Of a stretch of DNA of 47,801 nucleotides, positions 41,457 to 47,801 are shown one piece after another; the stretch's first letter is position 1, and each line of letters begins with the position of its first letter. The notes beneath the pieces are model-generated. The model ran no database searches. It saw nothing but the letters and a program-made list of their open reading frames with translations, and had not been told where the DNA came from. The stretch is from Hyphomicrobiales bacterium (GTDB lineage Bacteria > Pseudomonadota > Alphaproteobacteria > Rhizobiales > Rhizobiaceae): contig UBWZ01000026.1 in assembly GCA_900469345.1 (NCBI GenBank), forward strand, positions 1-47,801, read 5' to 3'. The translations under genes were made by a program, and so were the position numbers.

Positions 41457-42059
41457 ATGGCTTTCGAACTTCCCGAACTGCCCTACGATTACGAAGCGCT
41501 GACCCCTTTCATGTCGAAGGAGACGCTCGAATTCCACCATGACAAGCACCACAAGGCCTATGTCGACACGGGCAACAAGCTGGCTGCGGAAGCCGGCATG
41601 GGCGATCTTCCCGTCGAGGAGGTCGTCAAGAAGTCGTTCGGAACGCACCAGACCCTGTTCAACAATGCGGCCCAGCACTACAACCACATCCATTTCTGGA
41701 AGTGGATGAAGAAGGGCGGCGGCGGCACCTCGCTTCCGGGCAAGCTGCAGACCGCGATCGAAAGCGATCTCGGCGGCTACGACAAGTTCAAGGCCGACCT
41801 GATTGCCGCCGGCACCACCCAGTTCGGCTCCGGCTGGGCCTGGGTCTCGGTCAAGGACGGCAAGCTCGTCATCTCCAAGACCCCGAACGGCGAGAACCCG
41901 CTGGTCCATGGCGCAGAACCGATCCTCGGCGTCGACGTCTGGGAACACTCCTACTATATCGACTACCGCAACGCGCGTCCGAAGTATCTGGAAGCCTTCG
42001 TCGACAACCTGATCAACTGGGACTACGTGCTGGAGCGCTACGAAGCCGCCACCAAGTAA
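41457..42059 (+). CDS. sodB: Superoxide dismutase (Fe/Mn family, probably Fe type)
   Basis: This 200-residue enzyme converts superoxide to oxygen and hydrogen peroxide. Metal ligands are His27 (LEFHHDKHHKAYVDT), the His in NNAAQHYNHIHFWKWM (about His79), and Asp161/His165 (VDVWEHSYYIDYRNARPKYL). FGSGWAWV follows the family. Gln in NNAAQHYNH, in place of the Mn-type Gly, points to the Fe type. The ATG at 41457 has AGAGGAG upstream. A terminator follows. Confidence 0.95.
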   Translation: MAFELPELPYDYEALTPFMSKETLEFHHDKHHKAYVDTGNKLAAEAGMGDLPVEEVVKKSFGTHQTLFNNAAQHYNHIHFWKWMKKGGGGTSLPGKLQTAIESDLGGYDKFKADLIAAGTTQFGSGWAWVSVKDGKLVISKTPNGENPLVHGAEPILGVDVWEHSYYIDYRNARPKYLEAFVDNLINWDYVLERYEAATK

Positions 42060-42088
42060 GTCCATCGATTTTCGACAGTGAATAACGA

Positions 42089-42125
42089 CATCCGGTGCCC
42101 GCAAGGCGCCGGGTGTTTTCGTTTT
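42089..42125 (+). terminator. Intrinsic terminator of sodB
   Basis: CATCCGGTGCC-CGCAA-GGCGCCGGGTG pairs over 11 positions (with two G-U pairs) and is followed by TTTTCGTTTT. Confidence 0.85.
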
Positions 42126-42187
42126 GGCGCAACCTGCGCTAGTGTGCCGCAATCGGCCCGGGACGGCTGCAGGCGAGTGAGGGCGGC

Positions 42188-42973
42188 ATGACAATGCACT
42201 GGCAGAGATTGGGCTTTTCGGTTCTGGTGGCGGCGCTGCTGGCTCTGGCGGGCAATGCGGCGCCCGGTCTGGCCGGACAGTCCGGGCGGGCGCAGGGCGA
42301 GGGCGAGGATGCCGACGAATTGCCGCCGGTCGTCTATCCCGCCATCCCGGCAAAGGTCGAGAACCGGTCAGCTTTGGTGCCGCCGGGCTGGACGATCGAC
42401 GCCGAGGCATCGGGCGATCTCGATGGTGACCGGCGCCCCGATCTGGCTCTGGTCATCCGCTCGCAAACGCCCGACCTTACCGCTTCGGGCAGGCCTCTGG
42501 TCGGTCCGCGCATGCTGATCGTCGCCTTTGCCGCGAACGGTCCGTCGCCAGGGAAGAATGCTTACGAGCGGGTTGCGGTCAACCACCGGTTCATTCCGCG
42601 ATCGAACAACGGTGATGTGGAGGACTGCTTCCACGCCGACGAGGACGCACTGTCGATCACCGGCGGCAAGCTGGTGCTGACGCTCAACTTCTTCGCCTCC
42701 GCCGGATCGTGGAGCACGTGGTCGAAAACCTATACCTTCGGCTGGCAAAACGGCACGGCGATGCTGGAACGCTTCGCCTCGATCGATACCGATCGCAGCA
42801 GCGGCGAAATGCTGGACACCGTCGCCGATTACCGCACTCGCCGGCTGACGCTCGGGCGCGGCACGATCGAATCGGACGCGCTCAAGACGCGGACGTCCCG
42901 GTTGCATGGCCCCGTCCGGGTCTCGCTCGAGGGCGGCGGCAGCGGCATGGATTTCGAGCCGGTCGCGCGCTGA
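42188..42973 (+). CDS. Secreted protein with one FG-GAP/VCBS-like calcium motif
   Basis: This 261-residue exported protein has a signal peptide (WQRLGFSVLVAALLALAGNA). After a short acidic linker, SGDLDGDRRPDLALVIR has the D-x-D-G-D-x-x-x-D calcium-loop pattern of FG-GAP/VCBS repeats. The rest is beta-rich (LVLTLNFFASAGSWSTWSKT, then YTFGWQNGTAMLERF). It probably sits in the periplasm or outside the cell. No enzyme signature is recognised. Confidence 0.8.
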   Translation: MTMHWQRLGFSVLVAALLALAGNAAPGLAGQSGRAQGEGEDADELPPVVYPAIPAKVENRSALVPPGWTIDAEASGDLDGDRRPDLALVIRSQTPDLTASGRPLVGPRMLIVAFAANGPSPGKNAYERVAVNHRFIPRSNNGDVEDCFHADEDALSITGGKLVLTLNFFASAGSWSTWSKTYTFGWQNGTAMLERFASIDTDRSSGEMLDTVADYRTRRLTLGRGTIESDALKTRTSRLHGPVRVSLEGGGSGMDFEPVAR

Positions 42974-43009
42974 CGGGCTTGGCCTAGCGGCGCGCCCTCG
43001 GCCAGTCCC

Positions 43010-43039
43010 CGTCATACGCCCGTCATACGCCCGTCATGG
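43010..43039. repeat. Short tandem repeat
   Basis: CGTCATACGCC occurs twice in tandem and is followed by the partial copy CGTCATGGCC. This is a minor repeat in the gap between the secreted protein and metallophosphoesterase genes. Confidence 0.8.
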
Positions 43040-43098
43040 CCTTCGCCTAGGTCCCAGGCTTGCTCCCTGCATTGCCCTTCGAGAGGCTTCCGGATACC

Positions 43099-43953
43099 AT
43101 GCCCGCTGAAAACACTGACAAAAAGCCGCTGCTCCGGTTCGGCGTGATCGCCGATCCGCAATATGCGGACATCGAACCGCTGGTGCAGGCCGACCGCTAC
43201 TACCGCGAGAGCCTCGGCAAGCTGGCAGACGCGATCGCGGTTCTGAACGGCGAGGATCTCGCTTTCGTGGTGACGCTCGGCGACCTGATCGATCGGGACC
43301 GCGGCAATCTCCAGCCGGTCCTCGATGCGTATGCCGCGCTCACCCACGACAACGTGCTCTTGCCAGGAAACCATGATTTCTCGGTGGCGCCGCAGTATCT
43401 GGGCGACGTGCACGAGCGGCTCGGCATGCCGGCCCCGTTCCACGATTTTGCTCGCGGCGGCTTCCGCTTCGTGGTCGTCGACGGCAGCGAGATCAGCCTG
43501 TTTTCCACCCCGCCCGGCGATCCGCGCCGTGTTCTGGCGGTGGATTGGCTGGCGGCGCTCGAAGCGGAAAATGCCGTCAACGCCCGCCCCTGGAACGGCG
43601 GCATGAGCGAGGCGCAGCATGCCTGGCTGGATGCCGTGCTCGCGAAAGCCCGCAACGACGGCGAGCGCGTCGTGGTGATGGGCCATTACCCGCTCTATCC
43701 GCAAAACGAGCACAACCAGTGGGATTGCGCCCGGCTGATCGAGCTGTTCGAACGCTCCGGCAATGTCATCGCCTATCTCAACGGTCATAACCACGAGGGC
43801 AATCTCGGCCGCCACGGCGCCACCTGGTACGTCAACTTCAAGGGCATGGTCGATACGCGCGACGAAAACACCTTCGCGACCGTGGCGCTCTTTGACGATC
43901 GCATCGAGATCACCGGTTACGGCCGAGAGGAAAGTCGCAGCCTGCCGCTCTAG
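43099..43953 (+). CDS. Calcineurin-like metallophosphoesterase (ADP-ribose/CDP-alcohol diphosphatase-like)
   Basis: This 284-residue dimetal phosphoesterase has the full motif set: GVIADPQYADIEP (Asp19), GDLIDRDRGN (61-70), LLPGNHDF (GNHD at 90-93), GHYPLYPQ (195-202) and GHNHEGN (229-235). The ADPQYADIE signature resembles Mn-dependent ADP-ribose/CDP-alcohol diphosphatases, so hydrolysis of nucleoside-diphosphate-linked metabolites is likely (inference). There is no signal peptide. I chose the ATG at 43099 over a TTG at 43060. Its end overlaps the convergent WYL regulator by 4 bp. Confidence 0.9.
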   Translation: MPAENTDKKPLLRFGVIADPQYADIEPLVQADRYYRESLGKLADAIAVLNGEDLAFVVTLGDLIDRDRGNLQPVLDAYAALTHDNVLLPGNHDFSVAPQYLGDVHERLGMPAPFHDFARGGFRFVVVDGSEISLFSTPPGDPRRVLAVDWLAALEAENAVNARPWNGGMSEAQHAWLDAVLAKARNDGERVVVMGHYPLYPQNEHNQWDCARLIELFERSGNVIAYLNGHNHEGNLGRHGATWYVNFKGMVDTRDENTFATVALFDDRIEITGYGREESRSLPL

Positions 43954-44660
43954 CCCGCGGCGGCGGCTGATGCCTCGGGCCGAACCTCCCAGCCTTCCAT
44001 CCACAGCCGGCGCAGCGCTTCGCCCTCGCCGGTAAAGACCTCCGGCGCCAGCGCGCAGTCCTCCACCCGGTCGATCCGGAAATTGCGGATCGCCTGGCGC
44101 AATTCGCACCAGCCGACGATGTTGGCCGTTTGGGAATAGTAGATGAGCGCGATCGGCCGGATGACGCGCTCGGTCGCCCGGCCCAGTTCGTCGCGGTAGT
44201 CGAGGGTAAGCTTGCGCTCGTCGCGGATCGCCCGCCGGATCAGGCCGAGGTCTGCCGCTTCGGGAACCGGCGCCACCGTTCCCCAGGCATGCAGGGCATT
44301 GCGCGAGAAGCTGGCCGAAAGCGGGGCAGGCACGGCGGCGGCAATCTTGCGGCTGACCTGCTTGGCCGCCTGCTTGAGCTCCGTGTCGCCGGTGCGCGCC
44401 AGAAGCGCCAGCGCCAGCACGATCGCCTCGGTTTCCTCCATCGAAAGCATCAGCGGCGGCAGGGTAAAGCCCGGCCGCAGGATGTAGCCGATGCCGCGCC
44501 CGCCCTCGATCGGCACGCGCATCGCCTGCAGGGCGGCGATATCGCGGTAGATCGAGCGCGACGTCACCTCCAGCTGGGCGCCGATCGCGGCGGCCGTGAC
44601 CGGCCCGCGGGCAAGCCGCAGGATCTGGATGATTTCGAACAGGCGCGTCGCCTTGCGCAT
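43950..44660 (-). CDS. YafY-type HTH/WYL-domain transcriptional regulator
   Basis: This 236-residue regulator has an N-terminal HTH_11 domain (KATRLFEIIQILRLARGPVT, then IGAQLEVTSRSIYRDIAALQ), and a WYL domain (about 140-200, with KLTLDYRDELGRATERVIRP and WCELRQAIRNFRIDRVED). WYL domains sense small ligands or nucleotides. It is divergent from a LysE exporter with a palindrome between them. It probably represses that exporter. Confidence 0.92.
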   Translation of the reverse strand: MRKATRLFEIIQILRLARGPVTAAAIGAQLEVTSRSIYRDIAALQAMRVPIEGGRGIGYILRPGFTLPPLMLSMEETEAIVLALALLARTGDTELKQAAKQVSRKIAAAVPAPLSASFSRNALHAWGTVAPVPEAADLGLIRRAIRDERKLTLDYRDELGRATERVIRPIALIYYSQTANIVGWCELRQAIRNFRIDRVEDCALAPEVFTGEGEALRRLWMEGWEVRPEASAAAAG

Positions 44661-44713
44661 CGTGCGTCTCCTCCACCCCGCGTGTCTGGATTTTCACCAA
44701 GGTCGTGATGGCT

Positions 44714-44733
44714 ACTGACAAAACGCTGTCAGT
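44714..44733. promoter_or_regulatory. Probable WYL/YafY operator
   Basis: ACTGACA-AAACGC-TGTCAGT is a perfect 7-bp inverted repeat with 6-bp spacer in the 158-bp gap between the divergent WYL regulator and LysE exporter. Binding by the WYL protein is inferred. Confidence 0.65.
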
Positions 44734-44818
44734 TGGCATCGCCTATAGAGCCGCAGTTCCCGCGCAAAAACAAGGCGACCCGATCCGCCTGCGCCTTTAC
44801 AGGAGGCCTGCAACTGAC

Positions 44819-45451
44819 ATGACCTACACCCAGAACCTGTGGCTCTTCTTCACCCTTCTCTTCGGCATCATCGTGGTGCCCGGCATGGACATGGTCTTCG
44901 TGCTGGCCAATGCGCTCACCCGCGGCCGGCGGGCAGGCCTTGCCGCAACAGCCGGCATCATGGCGGGCGGTCTCGTCCATTCGCTGTATGGGGCCGTCGG
45001 CGTCGGCCTGCTGGCAAGCCTCCTCCCCATGGTCTTCAGGCCGCTGCTGATCGCCGGCGCGCTCTACATGGCCTGGATCGGCATTACCCTGATGCGCAGT
45101 AGCATCACCATCGACGCGGTCGGGACGGCCGAGGCCGGCACCAGCCGGGAGGCTTTCCGGCGCGGCTTCCTCACCTGCCTGATGAACCCCAAGGCCTATC
45201 TCTTCATGCTGGCCATCTATCCGCAGTTCCTGCGCCCGGAGTTCGGCCCGCTCGCGCCGCAGGCGGTTGTCATGGCGGTGATGACCACCGCGACGCAGCT
45301 TGCCGTCTATGGCGGTCTGGCCCTTGCCGCCGGCCGCGCCCGCACGCTTCTCGTCGGCAACAGGGGGGCGACGGTGGCAATCGGACGCGGGGCAGGGCTG
45401 CTGCTCCTGTGCGTTTCTGCAGCGACCCTCTGGGAGGGCGTGACGTCCTGA
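44819..45451 (+). CDS. LysE/RhtB family amino-acid exporter
   Basis: This 210-residue inner-membrane protein has the LysE/RhtB pattern: NLWLFFTLLFGIIVVPGMDM, GRRAGLAATAGIMAGGLVHS, and FLTCLMNPKAYLFMLAIYPQ. The N-terminal motif is VPGMDM, where many relatives have PGP. I chose the ATG at 44819, with AGGAGG 12 nt upstream; the frame is open back to 44705, but that stretch contains the operator. It is distinct from the exporter at 9557-10219. It is probably controlled by the divergent WYL regulator. Confidence 0.9.
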   Translation: MTYTQNLWLFFTLLFGIIVVPGMDMVFVLANALTRGRRAGLAATAGIMAGGLVHSLYGAVGVGLLASLLPMVFRPLLIAGALYMAWIGITLMRSSITIDAVGTAEAGTSREAFRRGFLTCLMNPKAYLFMLAIYPQFLRPEFGPLAPQAVVMAVMTTATQLAVYGGLALAAGRARTLLVGNRGATVAIGRGAGLLLLCVSAATLWEGVTS

Positions 45452-45597
45452 CGGACCGACATACGCAGCCTTGCGGCGGGGCGCTCTTCAGACCAAAGGC
45501 CCTTGACGGAAAAGTGACTTCTTTCAGCCGCATAAGCTTGCAATCATCGGCCCGCTACAGCGTCCGGCAAAGCCGGAGTGATCGAGGGAGATATGCA

Positions 45598-46035
45598 ATG
45601 AACTTCAAGACAATCGCGATGGCCACGACGGTTCTCTGTCTGGGCTTTAGCGCCGTCACGGCGCAGGAAACGCCGCAGGCCAAGCGCGAGCAGATGATGA
45701 AGCAGATCGGCGGCTCCGTCGGTGCGCTCGCTGCCATCGCCAAGGGCGACAAGCCTTACGACGCAGCCACCGTCGAAAAGTCGCTGACCACGATCAGCAC
45801 CAACATCAAGGCCTTCCCCGATCAGTTCCCGGCCGGCTCGGAAGGCGATTCGGAAGCCGCCCCGGCGATCTGGCAGAACAATGCGGATTTCCGTGCCAAG
45901 GCCGCCAAGCTCGGCAGCGACGCGGACACGCTTCTCGCATCCCTCCCGGCAGACCAGGCCGGCGTCCAGAAGGCAGTCCAGGCGCTTGGCGCCGATTGCA
46001 GCAGCTGCCATCAGGTCTACCGCCTGAAGAAGTAA
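45598..46035 (+). CDS. Cytochrome c' / c-556 family protein
   Basis: This 145-residue periplasmic protein has a signal peptide (MNFKTIAMATTVLCLGFSAV, cleavage near VTA-QET). A four-helix bundle follows, ending in heme motif CSSCH (134-138) close to the C-terminus, then QVYRLKK, the layout of cytochrome c' (class II). It may carry electrons or bind NO. The ATG at 45598 is preceded by GAGGGAG. It lies 93 bp before the diheme cytochrome, and the two are probably cotranscribed. Confidence 0.93.
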   Translation: MNFKTIAMATTVLCLGFSAVTAQETPQAKREQMMKQIGGSVGALAAIAKGDKPYDAATVEKSLTTISTNIKAFPDQFPAGSEGDSEAAPAIWQNNADFRAKAAKLGSDADTLLASLPADQAGVQKAVQALGADCSSCHQVYRLKK

Positions 46036-46128
46036 TCGGTCATACTGGAGGGGCGGCCGCACGCGTGGCCGCCCATCATCAGCGCCGATCGGCACATCCG
46101 TCCTGGACACGTGCGGGGGAAAACAGCC

Positions 46129-47040
46129 ATGGCCTCGAAAACGTCGAAAATCCTCGCTGCACTGGTCGTGCTCGCGGGCGTCGGCGCCGCAACTGCCTGG
46201 GCGCTGACCAAGCCGTCGCCGCGGCCGGATGCCGACTGGGCCAATCTCGGCACGCCGGATCTGGCGAAGGGCGAACAGGTCTTCTGGGCCGGCGGCTGCG
46301 TCAGCTGTCATGCGGCAACCGGCGCCACCGGCGAGGCGGTCAAGGTCCTGTCCGGCGGCAGGGCACTGCCCAGCCCCTTCGGCACCTTCCATATTCCCAA
46401 CATCTCGTCCGACCCTAAGGCGGGTATCGGCAGCTGGACGCTGGCTGAGTTCGGCAACGCCATGACGAGAGGCGTCGGGCCGGAAGGAGAGCATCTCTAT
46501 CCGTCCTTCCCCTACGGATCCTATGCCCGCATGACGCCGGCCGATGTCAACAACCTGTTCGGCTATATCAAGACCCTGCCGGCCAGCGACAACGTCGCGC
46601 CGCCGCATGAACTCGGCTTTCCCTTTAACATCCGCCTGGCGGTCGGCGGTTGGAAGCTCCTCTATTTCAACGACAAGCCGCGCGTGACGCTGGCATCGGC
46701 GGATGACAAGGTGAAGCGCGGCCAGTACCTCGTCGAAGGTCCCGGCCATTGCGGCGAGTGTCATACCCCGCGCGATGCGCTCGGCGGCCTGAAGGCCGAT
46801 CTCTGGCTGGCCGGCGGGCCGAACCCCGAAGGCAAGGGCTCAATCCCCAACATCACGCCGGGCGGCAAGGTCAGGGACTGGAGCGAAGCCGACATGGTCA
46901 ACTATTTCCAGACCGGCTTCACGCCCGAATTCGACTCGGTCGGCGGCCAGATGGCGGAAGTGCAGCAGAACCTCGCCCATCTTCCGAAGACCGACCTCGA
47001 GGCGATCTCCGCCTATCTGAAGGCCGTGCCGGCGCGGTAA
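46129..47040 (+). CDS. Diheme c-type cytochrome, membrane-anchored or exported
   Basis: This 303-residue protein starts MASKTSKILAALVVLAGVGA, an export signal or membrane anchor. Two cytochrome c domains follow. The first heme site is CVSCH (57-61) and the second CGECH (208-212). PSPFGTFHIPNISSDPKAGI and GKGSIPNITPGGKVRDW are the typical loops of the cytochrome subunits of alcohol or gluconate dehydrogenases. No dehydrogenase subunit is adjacent. I chose the ATG at 46129 with GGGGGA 8 nt upstream. Confidence 0.9.
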   Translation: MASKTSKILAALVVLAGVGAATAWALTKPSPRPDADWANLGTPDLAKGEQVFWAGGCVSCHAATGATGEAVKVLSGGRALPSPFGTFHIPNISSDPKAGIGSWTLAEFGNAMTRGVGPEGEHLYPSFPYGSYARMTPADVNNLFGYIKTLPASDNVAPPHELGFPFNIRLAVGGWKLLYFNDKPRVTLASADDKVKRGQYLVEGPGHCGECHTPRDALGGLKADLWLAGGPNPEGKGSIPNITPGGKVRDWSEADMVNYFQTGFTPEFDSVGGQMAEVQQNLAHLPKTDLEAISAYLKAVPAR

Positions 47041-47091
47041 GATTTGCACACCGCTGCTCCTGTGCTACATTTGTTGCACAAGGAGATCGTC

Positions 47092-47355
47092 ATGAGCGTG
47101 ACGACAAAAATCAGACGTCAGGGCGGTGCCGCCGTCGTCACCATCCCGCCAACTGTCCTCAAGATGATGCAGTTGGAGGTTGGCGACGAGCTGTCGCTCG
47201 CCGTTGCGGATGGTCAACTGGTCGCGCGGCCGATGAAGACGCGGCGGCGATACAAGCTCAGCGAACTCTTGGAAGGCCAGGACCTTGTGTCCGGGCTGAA
47301 TGCAGACGTTTCCTGGGCTATGGACGGAGATCCGGTCGGACACGAGATCCTCTGA
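47092..47355 (+). CDS. MazE/AbrB-type antitoxin
   Basis: This 87-residue swapped-hairpin antitoxin has TTKIRRQGGAAVVTIPPTVL then MQLEVGDELSLAVADGQLVA as the AbrB/MazE DNA-binding domain. A C-terminal toxin-binding tail follows (RRRYKLSELLEGQDLVSGLN). The ATG at 47092 has AAGGAGA upstream. Its stop codon shares bases with the toxin start (TGATG), so the genes are coupled. The antitoxin looks intact, whereas its toxin is frameshifted. Confidence 0.92.
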   Translation: MSVTTKIRRQGGAAVVTIPPTVLKMMQLEVGDELSLAVADGQLVARPMKTRRRYKLSELLEGQDLVSGLNADVSWAMDGDPVGHEIL

Positions 47356-47713
47356 TGGTGCGCGGCAGCGTCCCGAGCCGTGGTGACGTGTTCTGGATTG
47401 ATCCCAATCCCGTGGCCGGTCGGGAAATGAAGGATCGGTATCGTTTTGTTGTCATCACGCCGCGCGAGATTAACGCGCTGGGTGTGAGCATGACGGTGCC
47501 GATTACCAGTGGCGGTATGTTTACGCGCAACGTCGGTCTGGCTGTTCCCATTTCAGGGCGTGATACGGTTGGCGTTGCCGTCTGCAATCAGGTTCGTAGC
47601 TTCGACATTCCGGCCCACAGAAGACGGCCCGCTACATAGAGACCCTCGACAAGGCGACCATCGACGAGATCGTGGCACGCGTGGTGAGTGTCATCGACCC
47701 GGAACCGGAATAG
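47355..47713 (+). pseudogene. MazF/PemK-like mRNA-interferase toxin, frameshifted near the C-terminus
   Basis: The frame starting at 47355 encodes MVRGSVPSRGDVFWIDPNPV, then KDRYRFVVITPREINALGVS and VGVAVCNQVRSFDI, the MazF/ChpB core. It then reads into PAHRRRPAT and stops at 47639. From about 47627 another frame continues with ARYIETLDKATIDEIVARVV then SVIDPEPE, stopping at 47713, which is exactly the expected C-terminal helix. The gene has therefore lost 1 (or 7) bases around 47609-47626. The truncated product keeps the catalytic core but lacks the last helix of about 28 residues, so activity is doubtful. Confidence 0.85.
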
Positions 47714-47801
47714 CGTCGGCCGAAATATTGAACGTGCTGGCACCGAGACCCGCCACCGCCTTTCGCCAACTCCAGCCGCCCACACCGGCCCCCGCCCACA
47801 C
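47714..47801. other. Window edge, no gene seen
   Basis: The last 88 bp contain a Pro/Ala-codon-like C-rich stretch without a supported gene. A minus-strand gene entering from the right cannot be excluded. Confidence 0.4.

Overview
The window is a GC-rich, densely coded chromosomal segment of an alphaproteobacterium, most likely a member of the Rhizobiales and probably Rhizobiaceae. Signs of this are two chemoreceptor genes, one ending in a WEEF-type CheR tether, a divergent ohrR/ohr pair, the DUF899-DUF1579-VOC operon, several LysE-type exporters, and dispersed palindromes of the ATCCTCGGG...CCCGAGGAT type. I see no rRNA, tRNA, CRISPR array, integrase, transposase or phage gene. It reads as ordinary chromosome with a few accessory pieces.

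Layout. 1-6.2 kb: two minus-strand chemoreceptors (the first cut by the window edge) flank a Tat-exported hydrolase, a thioredoxin-reductase-like flavoprotein and its divergent Rrf2 regulator. 6.5-8.3 kb: two tandem lipoprotein L,D-transpeptidases. 8.4-9.5 kb: ohrR/ohr with a clear operator. 9.6-11.5 kb: a LysE exporter and an Xre-RES toxin-antitoxin pair. 11.5-16.1 kb: small regulator/enzyme units (MarR with DUF899-DUF1579-VOC; TetR with a quinone oxidoreductase-like enzyme and an ABM monooxygenase). 16.2-21.1 kb: an ion channel carrying a C-terminal zinc ribbon, a PhnA-like protein, cytochrome c, a HerA/DUF853 ATPase, YihY and a DUF2267-like protein. 21.2-24.9 kb: a glyoxalase-related protein, a MATE exporter, and a LysR/PNPOx divergent pair. 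24.9-26.3 kb: a CorA transporter with an elaborate leader. 26.7-31.4 kb: two aldo/keto reductases and an MFS exporter, separated from a LysR gene by a repeat-filled 640-bp gap. 31.5-36.4 kb: ChaC, three small proteins, an ABC exporter and a trans-aconitate methyltransferase. 36.5-40.9 kb: a branched-chain aminotransferase with a terminator-like leader hairpin, then a single-polypeptide type IIG/IIL-like restriction-modification enzyme. 41-47.8 kb: Fe superoxide dismutase, secreted proteins, a metallophosphoesterase, a WYL regulator with a LysE exporter, two c-type cytochromes, and a MazEF-like module whose toxin gene is frameshifted.

The recurring theme is a regulator divergent from a small detoxification or export unit. 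In at least six cases (Rrf2, OhrR, MarR, TetR, LysR, WYL) an inverted or direct repeat lies in the intergenic space where an operator is expected.

The most promising undescribed elements are: (i) the corA leader, with a 19-codon open frame that coincides with a potential three-way RNA junction, followed by a hairpin whose arm would sequester the corA ribosome-binding site; (ii) the hairpin plus U-tract immediately upstream of the aminotransferase start; (iii) the AT-rich, apparently swapped target-recognition segment inside the restriction-modification protein; (iv) composite repeats made of three 26-bp units abutting a REP palindrome; and (v) the C-terminally frameshifted MazF-like toxin. 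All functional calls rest on reading the translated sequence; no database search was possible.
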